64,000 nt of DNA from Sedimentitalea nanhaiensis DSM 24252 (lineage in GTDB: Bacteria; Pseudomonadota; Alphaproteobacteria; Rhodobacterales; Rhodobacteraceae): assembly GCF_000473225.1 (NCBI RefSeq), contig NZ_KI421509.1, positions 2,870,868 to 2,934,867 of the forward strand, given 5' to 3'. The position numbers and the translations under genes were made by a program. How positions within the stretch are numbered: the stretch's first letter is position 1; every line of letters begins with the position of its first letter. Of the stretch, positions 31,548 through 42,221 are shown piece by piece. The notes below the pieces were generated by a model. That model saw only the letters and a list, made by a program, of their open reading frames with translations. It made no database searches and was not told the origin of the DNA.

Positions 31548-32223
31548 TACCGACCGTCCAGGCGGCTACGCGTCGTCACCCTGTATGGCTGCCGAGATTG
31601 CACCCGATTATTTCGATCCGCTGGCGACCGACAGGCAACAGGCACAGGATGTGGCCCTCTGGCGCAAGGCGCAGCGGGGTGCCTTGTTGGAGGCACGCCC
31701 CGGTGCGGCGCAACGGTTGCCGATTGCACAGGCCTTGGCCAAACATCTGGACGCGCTTTTGGCGGAACGCTTTGGCGATCTGAAGGGGCAGGTGGTGTCT
31801 GGCTATTGGCCGATCAAGTCAGAGGCCGACCTGCGCCCGTGGATGCTGCGCCTGATGCGGGGGGGCGCGACCATGGCACTGCCGGTGGTGGCGGCTCGCG
31901 CCGCGCCATTGGTGTTCCGGCCCTGGACCATCGACATGCCGATGCGGCGCGGACACTGGAACATTCTGGAACCTGACACCGATGACACTGTAATCCCGAC
32001 GATTGCCCTTGCTCCGCTGGTGGGCTGGGATGGCAAAGGCTATCGGCTGGGCTATGGCGGCGGATACTTTGACCGCACGCTGGCGGTGCTACAGCCGCCG
32101 GCGTTTGCCATCGGGGTCGGGTTTCAGGGTGCGCGGCTGCGGACGATCTATCCGCAGCCGCACGATATCCGGCTTGACGCCATCGTGACCGAAGCCGGGA
32201 TGCAGTGGTCGGCGATGTCCTGA
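31540..32223 (+). CDS. 5-formyltetrahydrofolate cyclo-ligase family protein
   Basis: 227 aa. Family features: an N-terminal basic helix (DVALWRKAQRGALLEARP), GYWPIKSEADLRPWMLRLM, and the C-terminal phosphate-binding GYGGGYFDRTLAVL. Converts 5-formyl-THF to 5,10-methenyl-THF with ATP. The N-terminal 30 residues (GYASSPCMAAEIAPDYFDP) extend beyond short family members but are common in Rhodobacterales. Overlaps the upstream gene by 8 bp. Confidence 0.88.
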   Translation: MSDTDRPGGYASSPCMAAEIAPDYFDPLATDRQQAQDVALWRKAQRGALLEARPGAAQRLPIAQALAKHLDALLAERFGDLKGQVVSGYWPIKSEADLRPWMLRLMRGGATMALPVVAARAAPLVFRPWTIDMPMRRGHWNILEPDTDDTVIPTIALAPLVGWDGKGYRLGYGGGYFDRTLAVLQPPAFAIGVGFQGARLRTIYPQPHDIRLDAIVTEAGMQWSAMS

Positions 32224-32296
32224 GATCGGGCCATTTTTTGCGGTTTGACCGCAAAACGGGCTTGCGGCACGGCGTCTTGCTGGGCCAGCAAGGGGC

Positions 32297-32905
32297 ATGG
32301 TGAATCCCGATGACACATTGGAACGCGCGGCGCAAAAGCGCGGTTATTTACGCATTGCCGGTCTCGACGAGGTCGGGCGTGGGCCATTGGCCGGGCCGGT
32401 GACAGCGGCGGCGGTTGTGCTGGACTTGCGGGCGGTTCCAGAGGGGCTGAACGATTCCAAGAAACTGTCGGCGCGTAAACGCGAGATGCTGGAGGCGGAA
32501 CTGCTGATCGGGGCCGAGGTCAGCGTCGCCCATGCCAGCGTCACCGAAATCGACCAGATGAACATCTTGCGCGCCAGTCACCTGGCGATGGAGCGCGCGG
32601 TTGCGGCGCTGAACCCGCAGCCGGATTTCTTGCTGATCGACGGCAATCTGATCCCGCGCGGTCTGACCCTGCCGTCGCAGGCGGTGGTGCGCGGTGATGC
32701 TCGGTCTGTGTCGATCGCGGCAGCGTCGATTGTGGCCAAAACGGCACGTGATCGCATCATGGTGGATTTGGCGCAACAGCACCCCGGGTACGGCTGGGAG
32801 ACCAACGCCGGCTATCCAACAAAAAGTCACAGGTTGGCGCTTCAAAATCTGGGGGTGACCCCACACCATAGACGTTCGTTTAAGCCTGTCCACAATATCT
32901 TGTAG
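32297..32905 (+). CDS. rnhB: Ribonuclease HII
   Basis: 202 aa. Removes ribonucleotides from DNA and RNA primers from RNA:DNA hybrids. Motif I is RIAGLDEVGRGPLAGPV (Asp24, Glu25), motif III is LLIDGNLIPRG, and AAASIVAKTARDRIM and GYPTKSH complete the family signature. It precedes ccrM on the same strand by 114 bp. Length is typical. Confidence 0.95.
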   Translation: MVNPDDTLERAAQKRGYLRIAGLDEVGRGPLAGPVTAAAVVLDLRAVPEGLNDSKKLSARKREMLEAELLIGAEVSVAHASVTEIDQMNILRASHLAMERAVAALNPQPDFLLIDGNLIPRGLTLPSQAVVRGDARSVSIAAASIVAKTARDRIMVDLAQQHPGYGWETNAGYPTKSHRLALQNLGVTPHHRRSFKPVHNIL

Positions 32906-32927
32906 CAAGATAAATCTGTAAGTCACT

Positions 32928-34123
<1,196 letters not shown>

Positions 34124-34182
34124 TCCAACGGAATTTTCGTTTACCGCCGGTGCCTGTGGCCTGTCATGGGGCACCTGACTAT

Positions 34183-34209
34183 GCCCCGCCGTCATGGCGG
34201 GGCCTTTTT
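34183..34209 (+). terminator. Rho-independent terminator after ccrM
   Basis: GCCCCGCC-GTCAT-GGCGGGGC followed by CTTTTT: an 8-bp GC stem, 5-nt loop and U tract. Confidence 0.9.
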
Positions 34210-34280
34210 ATGTCCGCACTATAGCGTAGAAATCTTTGTTTCCAGGCAGCGATAGCTGATGCATGTATTTTGCGATTTCT

Positions 34281-35414
34281 TTAGCGCGGCAAGGGCAGGG
34301 TCATCTCATTATAGGGTTTCCAGTCGGTGATTTCGGGGTAATACATCGCCCGCCAGCGCCGCACGCGCGGATTCATCACGCGTCGCCACAGGGGCGGGGC
34401 CATCGCCGCCACCGTCATCAGCGGATAGCCATAGGGCAGTTGCGGTGCCACGTCGCTTGCGTGGGTCTGTAACAGCGGAAAGCGTCGGTCCGGTTTGTAG
34501 TGATGATCGGAATGGCGCTGCAGGTTGATCAGCAGCCAGTTCGACACTTTTTGCGCGGCATTCCACGAATGACGCGGCTGGACGTGTTCATATGTGCCTT
34601 CGCCCAGATGTTTGCGAGTCAGACCGTAGTGTTCGACATAGTTGACCAGTTCCAACTGCCAGATCGCGACGCCGGCCTGCAGCAGCAACAGCCCCACGCC
34701 GGTCCAGCCGCCGAGGGCATAGGCCAATATCAGCATCGCGGCCTGCAACACCCAGTATTTCCAGAACGGATTGGCGGTGTTGGTCCAGGGAAGATCCCTG
34801 CGTGCCAGCCTGGCCGCCTCCGCGCGAAAAGCCGAGACCAGGCTTTGGTGCAGAACACGCGGATAAAACCGGTAAAACCCCTCGTTATAGCGTGCGGTGA
34901 CCGGATCGCGGGGTGTTCCGACATAGCGGTGATGCACCAGAAGATGTTCGCTGCGGAAATGTGAATACAGCACCATGGCCAACAGGATGTCCGCCAGGCT
35001 ACGTTCCAAACGGCTTTTCTGATGCATCAGTTCGTGGCTGTAGTTGATGCCGATGGTGCCGGTGATCACCCCGACGCCAAAGAACATCAGTAGCTTTTCA
35101 AGGGCAGACAGGTGGTCGGTCCCGCTGACATACCAGATCAGCGTGAAGACAGTGGCGAATTGCACCGGCACCCAGATGATTGTCAGGGCCTTGTACCATT
35201 CCAGGTCTTCCTCGGGGGTGGACGGATCGGCGTTTTCAAGATTCAGCCCGGCCAGCCCGTCCAGCGCGGAAAACAGATACCAGGTCACCAGCGGCAGCAA
35301 CAGCACCGCCCAGCCACCGTGAATCGCGCTGAACCACGCCAGCGGTATCAGAAGATACGAGACCCAGAAGGGCGCGGCGCTTTGCCAGCGGGCGACGGTA
35401 TCGGATGCAATCAT
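34281..35414 (-). CDS. alkB: Alkane 1-monooxygenase (AlkB family)
   Basis: 377 aa from the ATG at 35414 (GGAGA 7 nt upstream). An integral membrane di-iron enzyme. The conserved histidine boxes are all present: HELMHQK, EHLLVHHRYVGTPRDP, LQRHSDHHY, and the NYVEHYGL motif. Hydrophobic segments near the N-terminus (FWVSYLLIPLAWFSAIHGGWAVLLLPLVTWYLF) form membrane hairpins. It hydroxylates medium-chain n-alkanes at C1 using electrons from rubredoxin; no rubredoxin gene is visible here. The upstream extension to 35507 is not needed. Confidence 0.95.
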   Translation of the reverse strand: MIASDTVARWQSAAPFWVSYLLIPLAWFSAIHGGWAVLLLPLVTWYLFSALDGLAGLNLENADPSTPEEDLEWYKALTIIWVPVQFATVFTLIWYVSGTDHLSALEKLLMFFGVGVITGTIGINYSHELMHQKSRLERSLADILLAMVLYSHFRSEHLLVHHRYVGTPRDPVTARYNEGFYRFYPRVLHQSLVSAFRAEAARLARRDLPWTNTANPFWKYWVLQAAMLILAYALGGWTGVGLLLLQAGVAIWQLELVNYVEHYGLTRKHLGEGTYEHVQPRHSWNAAQKVSNWLLINLQRHSDHHYKPDRRFPLLQTHASDVAPQLPYGYPLMTVAAMAPPLWRRVMNPRVRRWRAMYYPEITDWKPYNEMTLPLPR

Positions 35415-35484
35415 CGGGCTCTCCGGCAGGTGAGGGGACGTGGACGTGCCATATCGGATTCGCACGGCTCGCCCAAGGGGGGCG

Positions 35485-36537
35485 TCATTTGCTGCGTGCC
35501 AGGTCATAGGCTTTGCGCATCACGGTGGGCAGGTCCGATGGGCGGAACTGATCCGGGGCCAGGAAAAATCCGCTGTCCGGTGCGCTGTCAGCAGGCAGCG
35601 TTGCGGTCATCACCGTCAGGATCAGGTGGAAGTGGGTGAAGGTGTGGCGCACCTCGCCCGGCAAAAGGGTCCAGTCGGCCTGTAGCGGCGGAGCATCTTG
35701 CGCGGTTTCGGCCCAATCCGAGCCGGGCCAGCCCAGCATCCCGCCCAGGAGTCCGTGATCGGGGCGGCGTTCCATCAACCAGGCACCATCGCTGCGCTGA
35801 GCCAGATAAATCGTACCGCGCCGCGTGGGTTTGGGCTTTTTGGGCGTCTTTTTGGGCAGTTGCGCCGCGTTTCCGGCCAGTCGTGCAGCGCAACGGTCAC
35901 GCAAAGGACAGATACCGCAGGCCGGAGATTTTGGCGTGCAGATCGTCGCGCCCAGATCCATCACAGCTTGGGCATAATCGCCGGGGCGGTTGCGCGGCGT
36001 CAATGCTGTCGCATACGCGTGCAGGACCGGTTTTGCCGCAGGCAAGGGCGTGTGCAGCTCATAAAGCCGCGCCATGACCCGTTCGACATTGCCGTCCAGC
36101 ACGGTTTCGGGGCGGCCAAAGGCGATGGCGGACATCGCTGCCGCCGTATACGGGCCGATACCGGGCAGGGCCAGCAATCTGTCGTAGGTGTCGGGAAAGG
36201 TTCCGCCGTGCCGATCCGCAACCACACGTGCGCATTTCAACAGATTGCGCGCGCGGGCGTAATAACCCAGCCCTGCCCATTCCCCCATCACGTCCGCATC
36301 CGGTGCAGCAGCCAGATCGGAAACGGTGGGCCAGCGCGTGGTGAAACGGAGAAAATACTCACGTACTGCGGCCACCGTGGTTTGTTGCAGCATCACCTCG
36401 GACAGCCAGACGCGATAGGGATCGGGCGGCGTATCGTCGCCGGGGGGGATGCGCCAGGGCAGGTCGCGGGCATTGCGATCGTACCATGCCAGCATCGCCT
36501 CGGCCACGTTGCACACTGTGATTTCTGCGTCACGCAT
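35485..36537 (-). CDS. mutY: A/G-specific adenine glycosylase
   Basis: 350 aa. Removes A mispaired with 8-oxoG. The catalytic Glu is in SEVMLQQTTVAAV, the helix-hairpin-helix is LPGIGPYTAAAMSAIAFG, and the catalytic Asp is in VLDGNVERVMARL. The Fe-S cluster ligands C-x6-C-x2-C-x5-C appear as CTPKSPACGICPLRDRC (about 199-215). The C-terminal NUDIX-like domain recognises 8-oxoG (RSDGAWLMERRPDHGLLGGMLGWPG). Divergent from dciA. Confidence 0.95.
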   Translation of the reverse strand: MRDAEITVCNVAEAMLAWYDRNARDLPWRIPPGDDTPPDPYRVWLSEVMLQQTTVAAVREYFLRFTTRWPTVSDLAAAPDADVMGEWAGLGYYARARNLLKCARVVADRHGGTFPDTYDRLLALPGIGPYTAAAMSAIAFGRPETVLDGNVERVMARLYELHTPLPAAKPVLHAYATALTPRNRPGDYAQAVMDLGATICTPKSPACGICPLRDRCAARLAGNAAQLPKKTPKKPKPTRRGTIYLAQRSDGAWLMERRPDHGLLGGMLGWPGSDWAETAQDAPPLQADWTLLPGEVRHTFTHFHLILTVMTATLPADSAPDSGFFLAPDQFRPSDLPTVMRKAYDLARSK

Positions 36538-36619
36538 TCTTTATGTATCCAGTTGCCGGTTTCGCTGGCGTCCACTCGTTCGTTCACTACATTAGGCGCA
36601 ACTGCAACGGAAACCAGTC

Positions 36620-37126
36620 ATGGCACGTCGGCAATCGTCTACACGCGGCTTCACGCGCACCGCCAGCGTTCTGAGCGAACGCATTCGTCGCGCAGGCGAA
36701 AGCCGCGGATTTGCGGTTTCGCGCATTCTGACCCATTGGGCCGAGATCGCCGGCCCCGAGATCGCTGCCATCGCACGGCCGGTCAACATCGGCTATGGGC
36801 GGGGTGGGCTTGGGGCGACGCTGACGGTGCTGACAACGGGGGCTCAGGCCCCGATGCTGGAGATGCAAAAGGAAAAGCTGCGTGAAAAGGTCAACGCGGT
36901 TTATGGCTATAATGCCATCAGCCGGGTGCGTATCACCCAGACCGCGCCGACCGGATTTGCCGAAGGACAGGCGGTGTTTCTGGCCCAGCAGGCGCCACCG
37001 CCGCCGGAACCCGACCCCGAAACGACCGCGCAGGCGGCCAGCGCTGCCCGCCCGATCGAAAATGATGAACTGCGTGCGGCCCTTGAACGGCTGGGCCGCA
37101 ACGTTCTAAGCAAGCCGAAACACTGA
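36620..37126 (+). CDS. dciA: DciA family protein (DUF721)
   Basis: 168 aa. DciA is the ancestral loader of the replicative helicase DnaB. The DUF721 core runs ESRGFAVSRILTHWAEIAGPEIAAIARPVNIGYG...TLTVLTTGAQAPMLEMQKEKLREKVNAVYGYNAISRVRITQT. A Pro/Glu-rich linker and a short C-terminal helix (ELRAALERLGRNVL) follow, as in other alphaproteobacteria. Twelve bp separate it from the DsbA-like gene, a common neighbour arrangement. Confidence 0.85.
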   Translation: MARRQSSTRGFTRTASVLSERIRRAGESRGFAVSRILTHWAEIAGPEIAAIARPVNIGYGRGGLGATLTVLTTGAQAPMLEMQKEKLREKVNAVYGYNAISRVRITQTAPTGFAEGQAVFLAQQAPPPPEPDPETTAQAASAARPIENDELRAALERLGRNVLSKPKH

Positions 37127-37138
37127 GAAAGGCAAGAC

Positions 37139-37807
37139 ATGAACCGAAGATTTGCTCTGATGGGTGCCGCGACCGCGATTGCGGTGGGTGGATTTGCTTT
37201 CAAGTCCGGCACCGGATCGCCCATCGGCAATCTGCTGGTCGGGGAGGCCAATGCGCAGGACGCTGCCAATGTCGATACCTCGACCATCGTCGAGATGGTG
37301 CAAGGCGCCGAGGACGCGCCGGTGACGATCATCGAATATTCTTCGTTTACCTGCCCGCATTGCGCCGCGTTCCACGAGGGCGCGTATCAGGACATCAAGA
37401 AGAACTATATCGACACCGGCAAGGTCAAGCTTATCTACCGCGAGGTATATTTTGACCGTTACGGGTTGTGGGCATCGATGGTGGCGCGCTGTGGTGGTGC
37501 AGAAAAATTCTTTGGCATCAGCGAGCTGATGTTCAAGAGCCAGAGCGATTGGGCCCGCGCCGGGGACGGCAACGCCATCGTTGCCGAGTTGCGCAAGATC
37601 GGCAAGATGGCCGGGCTGGAAGACGCTACGCTGGACGCCTGCATGCAGGACGGCGAAAAAGCGCAGACCCTGGTCGCGTGGTTCCAGAAAAACGCCGAAG
37701 CGGATGAGGTGAATTCCACGCCCAGTTTTATCGTCAATGGCAAGAAGGTCGCGAACCAGCCCTATGCCGATTTCGCGGCCCTGATCGACGCAGAACTGGG
37801 CGGCTGA
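37139..37807 (+). CDS. DsbA-family thiol-disulfide oxidoreductase
   Basis: 222 aa. N-terminal signal sequence (RRFALMGAATAIAVGGFAF) then a long linker and a thioredoxin fold with the active site CPHC in YSSFTCPHCAAFHEG (about residue 70), and the cis-Pro loop NSTPSFIVNGKKV. Two further Cys (ARCGG, DACMQDG) are present. Acts in the periplasm in disulfide formation or isomerisation. Its TGA overlaps the ATG of the CaiB/BaiF gene, indicating an operon. Confidence 0.92.
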   Translation: MNRRFALMGAATAIAVGGFAFKSGTGSPIGNLLVGEANAQDAANVDTSTIVEMVQGAEDAPVTIIEYSSFTCPHCAAFHEGAYQDIKKNYIDTGKVKLIYREVYFDRYGLWASMVARCGGAEKFFGISELMFKSQSDWARAGDGNAIVAELRKIGKMAGLEDATLDACMQDGEKAQTLVAWFQKNAEADEVNSTPSFIVNGKKVANQPYADFAALIDAELGG

Positions 37808-38931
37808 TGATGGCTCCACTGACCGGGCTGAAAGTCATAGAGCTTGCCCGCGTTCTGGCTGGCCCCTGGGCCGGTCAGACCCTGGCGGATCTGGGGGCCG
37901 AAGTGATCAAGGTCGAAGCCCCGCGCGGAGATGATACCCGCGCATGGGGGCCACCGTTTGTGAAGCGCGGCGAAGACGAGTCGTCAGCCTATTACCATTC
38001 AGCCAACCGGGGCAAGGCGTCGATCATTGTCGATCTCGCGTCGGCCGAGGGTCAGGCGCGCCTGCGCGAGCTGGTCAGGGATGCCGATATCCTGATCGAG
38101 AATTTCAAGGTCGGCGGGCTGGCCAAATACGGCATGGATTTTGAGAGCCTGTCCAAGGTCAATCCGCGCCTGATCTATTGTTCGATTACCGGGTTCGGTC
38201 AGACCGGACCCTATGCCCATCGGGCCGGGTATGATTTTATCATCCAGGGCATGTCCGGGCTGATGTCCATCACCGGCGAGCCGGATGGACAGCCGCAGAA
38301 ATCCGGCGTGGCGATCACCGATCTCTTCACCGGCGTCTACAGCGTTGCGGGCATTCTGGCGGCGCTGCATCAGCGCGACCGCACCGGCCGGGGGCAGCAT
38401 ATCGACATGGCGCTGCTGGATGTGGCGGTGGCGGTTACCGCCAATCAGGCGCTGAACTATCTGACAACCGGGATGCCGCCGCAGCGAATGGGCAATGGGC
38501 ATGTGAACCTGACGCCCTATCAGGCGTTCGATTGCGCCGATGGCCATATCATCATCGCCACCGGCAATGATGCGCAGTATCAGCGCCTGTGCCGCCTGCT
38601 GGGGCTGGACGACATGGCCCAAGCGCCCGAGTTCGCCACTAACAAGGACCGGCTGGCCAATCGTCGGGTGATGATCGCGCGGCTGAATGGTGCGACTGTG
38701 GGCTGGACCAAGGCCGAACTGCTGTCCGGTTGTGAGGCCCAGGGTATTCCGGCCGGGCCGATCAACGATCTGGCCGAGGTGATGGCCGACCCGCAAGTGG
38801 TCGCGCGCGGCTTGCAGATCGAGTTGGACGGAGTGCCCGGCGTGCGGGCTCCGTTCACCTTTTCCGATGCCGAATTATCGCTGCACCGCCCGGCGCCGAA
38901 ACTGGGCGAGGATGACGCGGCGGCGCTTTGA
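37807..38931 (+). CDS. CaiB/BaiF family (class III) CoA-transferase
   Basis: 374 aa. N-terminal MAPLTGLKVIELARVLAGPWAGQTLADLGAEVIKVEAPRGDDTRAWGPPF is diagnostic of family III CoA-transferases. The catalytic Asp is in SGVAITDLFTGVYSVAGILAAL. DVAVAVTANQALNYLTTG and the C-terminal GVPGVRAPFTFSDAELSL fit too. It transfers CoA between carboxylic acids, but the substrate cannot be read from sequence. The ATG at 37807 overlaps the DsbA stop; the next codon is also ATG. Confidence 0.93.
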   Translation: MMAPLTGLKVIELARVLAGPWAGQTLADLGAEVIKVEAPRGDDTRAWGPPFVKRGEDESSAYYHSANRGKASIIVDLASAEGQARLRELVRDADILIENFKVGGLAKYGMDFESLSKVNPRLIYCSITGFGQTGPYAHRAGYDFIIQGMSGLMSITGEPDGQPQKSGVAITDLFTGVYSVAGILAALHQRDRTGRGQHIDMALLDVAVAVTANQALNYLTTGMPPQRMGNGHVNLTPYQAFDCADGHIIIATGNDAQYQRLCRLLGLDDMAQAPEFATNKDRLANRRVMIARLNGATVGWTKAELLSGCEAQGIPAGPINDLAEVMADPQVVARGLQIELDGVPGVRAPFTFSDAELSLHRPAPKLGEDDAAAL

Positions 38932-39101
38932 GGCGGTATTTCGGTGACGGTGCGCCTGTGGCGGATACGATGTCTCGCGTTCAGGCCACTGTTCGTTATC
39001 TCCCAGTCCGATACCGGAAGAGACCGACAGCGCGCGGCCTGTCCAGGATCGCCCGGCGGGTAGGGGGGAATACCGGATGACCCGCGGCGGCGTTTGGAGC
39101 G

Positions 39102-39420
39102 GTGCCGCCAATCGTCGATCGCGGATTTTCTGACCTGGCGTTCGGTTGGGAAATGGCTGGCGATGTCATCGGCGCGCTGAACGAAGGGGCCTCGCGGCCT
39201 CGGTCGTCATCAACATCCTGGCCCGACATCGTGAGACGCCGCCGCCGCTGGCCATCGATACGCGGGACGCGTTGCGACCGGCCTGCGGGGCCGTGGCCGA
39301 TTGCAAACGCTACGACGGCCCAACCATGGAAAGATCACGGGTGCTAGGCGCAATGAGCCCGCTGAAGCCTTGCCGCATGAAGGCCGCCTGCGATGAGATC
39401 ATCGCGACAGCGGTGAGGCG
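39102..39420 (+). pseudogene. IS21-family remnant (istA tail and istB head)
   Basis: Frames on the plus strand hold the end of an IstA-like transposase: DVIGALNEGA in one frame near 39160, then SVVINILARHRETPPPLAIDTRDALRPACGAVADCKRYD in another (39200-39320). An IstB-like N-terminus (MERSRVLGAMSPLKPCRMKAACDEIIATAVRR, 39328-39420) follows at once. Similarity ends abruptly there. The rest of both genes is missing and there is at least one frameshift, so this is a dead fragment. The surrounding 38932-39687 interval contains no other supported gene. Confidence 0.6.
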
Positions 39421-39687
39421 GGACATAGGGAGCGTGTCAAAGGTGCGCGCGCGTAACCTTGAAACTGCCCTCGCGCTCGTCATGATGGACGATGTGGAGG
39501 GCAAGGAAAACGGTATCCAAAGAGATATAGCATTGCTCGACAAGGCGCCTGGCGCTTCGACCAAGGATGGCTTGTGCAGTGTGCGGAAATGCCCGCGCAG
39601 TTCGCAAATCAATCCATCCGATGGGCATTGCCGAAAATCCCGCAGGCCGTGAGGCGCGCCGCCCAGAAACACTGGGATTGCGTGGCG

Positions 39688-40692
39688 TCAGGGAGGCGGT
39701 GCCACGGCCAGGACGCGGTCGCGCAGCAGGTCGGATTGCGGGATCTGCAAGCGTACCGGAAGCGTGATCACCTTGTTGCGGAACGCAGGCGGCAAGCGGA
39801 CGGCATCTTTTTCGGTGGTCACCAGCTGCGCGCCCAGCGTGCGCGCCTCGGAGTCCAGGCGTCCCATCAGAGCCGGTGTCAGCGGCTGATGGTCGTCAAG
39901 CGGTTCGCAGCGGCGCAGATCGGCCCCCAGGCTGCGCAAGGTGTCAAAGAATTTCTGCGGATGGCCGATGCCCGCAAAGGCGAGGAACGGGGAGCCGTGC
40001 CAGTCCATACCGGTTTGCAGCGGTTCGAGCACACCGGTGAGGTGGGGCACCAGTATGCTGTCGGCCCAGATGGCGGCGAATTGGCGCTGTGCCGCCTCCG
40101 GGCCAAGCGATAGGAGCAGATCCGCTCGCGCAAGCCCGGCGGCGACCGGTTCGCGCAGGGGGCCGGCTGGCAGGCAGCGGCCATTCCCGAAACCCTGAGC
40201 CGCATCGACCACGATCAGGGACAGATCTTTGGCTATTGCAGGATTTTGGAAACCATCGTCCAATACAATTATGCTGGCCCCGGCTTGTGTTGCCGCCTGT
40301 GCGCTTGCAGCGCGGTCAGCGGCCACCCAGACTTGGGCAAAGGCGGCCAGCAGCAGGGGTTCGTCGCCGACCTGAGAGGCGGTATGAATCGAGGGATCTA
40401 CACAGACCGGGCCGGCGAGGCTGCCGCCATAGCCTCGGGTGAGGACATGGGGTTCGTGTCCCGCGTTGCGCAGGGTTTCGAGCAGCCAGATCACCGTTGG
40501 CGTCTTGCCGGTCCCGCCCGCATTCAGATTGCCGATGCAGATCACCGGTACCGTCGGGCGCACCGCAGCGGGTTGCGCCACACGTCGTGCCGTTGCCGCG
40601 CCATAGGCCCAGCCCAGCGGTGCCAGAACCCGCGCCCGCCAATCGGGGCGGTGCGGTGCGGTGGCCCAGAACTCAGGCGCGCGCATTGTCAT
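39688..40692 (-). CDS. lpxK: Tetraacyldisaccharide 4'-kinase
   Basis: 334 aa. Phosphorylates the 4' position of the lipid A disaccharide at the inner membrane. Walker [12 protein letters not shown] (54-64), then [18 protein letters not shown] and the conserved [24 protein letters not shown], with the family motif DDGFQ. An N-terminal hydrophobic helix is typical. The start overlaps the waaA end by 20 bp. It is the last gene of a lipid A/envelope cluster on the minus strand. Confidence 0.95.
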   Translation of the reverse strand: MTMRAPEFWATAPHRPDWRARVLAPLGWAYGAATARRVAQPAAVRPTVPVICIGNLNAGGTGKTPTVIWLLETLRNAGHEPHVLTRGYGGSLAGPVCVDPSIHTASQVGDEPLLLAAFAQVWVAADRAASAQAATQAGASIIVLDDGFQNPAIAKDLSLIVVDAAQGFGNGRCLPAGPLREPVAAGLARADLLLSLGPEAAQRQFAAIWADSILVPHLTGVLEPLQTGMDWHGSPFLAFAGIGHPQKFFDTLRSLGADLRRCEPLDDHQPLTPALMGRLDSEARTLGAQLVTTEKDAVRLPPAFRNKVITLPVRLQIPQSDLLRDRVLAVAPPP

Positions 40693-41908
40693 GTCCTCTG
40701 TTTTCGAGAACCTCGAGGATCAGCTCGACAAGGCTGTCGGTCAGATGTGCACCTTCGGTGACGACCTCCCAACCGGCCAGCGCCATTGCCGCGGCGTGAT
40801 CCGGCGCGGACAGCTGAACCACCGCCCCTGCCAGCCCGTCGCCATCCCGGACCGCCCGCGCGGCCCCCGCGGCGGCCAGGCGGGCATAGGCTTCGAGGTG
40901 ATCGCCCACATGCGAGCCGTACAGCACCGCCGATCCCAGCGCCGCCGCCGCCAACGGGCTGTGGCCTCCGCTGCCCGGTACAAGCGAGCCGGCCATGAAG
41001 GTCAGTGGGGCCAGCCGGTACCACAGTCCCAGGTTGTCTTCGTCCCGTGACACCACGACCTGGGTATTGTCGTCGATTGCGTCTCCTGTATCCCAGTCGA
41101 TGCTGCGCAGGTTCATCGTGGCCAACCGCTGTTTGAGGGCATCCGTGTCGGCGTCGCGATCCGTGACCACCACCAGCAGCAGGCGATGCAGAAGCCGCAG
41201 TGCCGCGCGATGAGCGGTCAGGACCTGTTCGAACTCGTCGGTGCGAAGATGCGCGGCCAGCCAGACCGGGCGGCCGGCAATATCCTTGGTCACATCGTTC
41301 AGTTCCTCGTCCGAGCAATGTGGTGGCGTGGCGCTGTTGTGCAATCGGTCGGTGGTGCGGATATCCGGTGCGCTGACCCCCATGCGGTGAAGCAGTGCCG
41401 CGCTGGCGGGGCTGCTTGCTAGGATCGCGTCAAACCGGTTCAGGCAGCTGCGCGTCGAATCAAAAAACCATTTGTGCCGACGGGTCGACAGATCTGTTTC
41501 TCCGATATCCAGCAGGATCATCGGCAGTTTCCGGGCGGCGGCCACGCCGATCAGGGTTGGCATCAGGTCGCTGCCGGTCCAGAGCATCAGGTTCGGTTGC
41601 CATTTGTCCAGAAACGCCCGTGCCGCGCCCGCCTGGTCCGGACCTAGCATAACCAGCCGGTCACACCCCTCAAGGGGCGCGGGGGCCGATCCGAAGCGGG
41701 CAGCGTCATAGGTGATCAGGAAATGCAGATCCGGCTGCAGCGACCGCAGCCGCATGCCCAGATCGCACAGGGCGGAATACCGGGCCCGATTGGTGGCATG
41801 AGCCCAGACCAGATCGCCGCTGGGTCGGGTTTGCCGGGTCTCGGGGCCGGTACGGTCCGACAGATCGGCGGATGCCTGGAACACCGCAGGACCGATCAGT
41901 GGAGCCAT
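40673..41908 (-). CDS. waaA: 3-deoxy-D-manno-octulosonic acid transferase (KDO transferase)
   Basis: 411 aa. Glycosyltransferase family 30. Transfers Kdo to lipid A precursor. The N-terminal domain includes [40 protein letters not shown] and [33 protein letters not shown]. The C-terminal donor domain contains [63 protein letters not shown]. The SGGHSPLA segment matches the GGHNP(L/I)EPA motif of this family, with Asn replaced by Ser and Glu-Pro by Ala-Ala. The N-terminal membrane anchor of E. coli WaaA is absent. Confidence 0.85.
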   Translation of the reverse strand: MAPLIGPAVFQASADLSDRTGPETRQTRPSGDLVWAHATNRARYSALCDLGMRLRSLQPDLHFLITYDAARFGSAPAPLEGCDRLVMLGPDQAGAARAFLDKWQPNLMLWTGSDLMPTLIGVAAARKLPMILLDIGETDLSTRRHKWFFDSTRSCLNRFDAILASSPASAALLHRMGVSAPDIRTTDRLHNSATPPHCSDEELNDVTKDIAGRPVWLAAHLRTDEFEQVLTAHRAALRLLHRLLLVVVTDRDADTDALKQRLATMNLRSIDWDTGDAIDDNTQVVVSRDEDNLGLWYRLAPLTFMAGSLVPGSGGHSPLAAAALGSAVLYGSHVGDHLEAYARLAAAGAARAVRDGDGLAGAVVQLSAPDHAAAMALAGWEVVTEGAHLTDSLVELILEVLENRGHDNARA

Positions 41909-41912
41909 CAGT

Positions 41913-42155
41913 TCAACCCAGTTCCTCGGTCGAGGAGGCTTCGGATTCCTCTTCGCGCAGGCGGTGGATATGGGCTATGAAATAGCGCATATGCGCGTTG
42001 TCCACGGTGCGCTGTGCGTTGTCCTTCCAGGCATCAAAGGCGGATTGGTAGTCGGGGAACATGCCGACAATATGGATGTCGTTCACATCCTTAAAGGCAT
42101 TCTTGCTGGGGTCGATCAATTCGCCGCCAAAGACAAGGTGAAGGCGTTGGGCCAT
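41913..42155 (-). CDS. DUF4170 domain protein
   Basis: 80 aa from the ATG at 42155 (MAQRLHLVFGGELIDPSKNAFKDVNDIHIVGMFPDYQSAFDAWKDNAQRTVDNAHMRYFIAHIHRL). This matches DUF4170, a small alphaproteobacterial family usually adjacent to lipid A genes. It sits 4 bp upstream of waaA. Function unknown; context suggests a role in Kdo/lipid A assembly. Confidence 0.88.
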   Translation of the reverse strand: MAQRLHLVFGGELIDPSKNAFKDVNDIHIVGMFPDYQSAFDAWKDNAQRTVDNAHMRYFIAHIHRLREEESEASSTEELG

Positions 42156-42221
42156 GTCGGACTTCCTTTGCATCGAGGCACTGTCAGGGGTCGCCGCAAC
42201 CTACGCCATGAGGCCTGTGCG

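Noticed and set aside
38932-39101. Coding sequence just after the CoA-transferase
   Set aside because: Only short frames without start signals or family resemblance.
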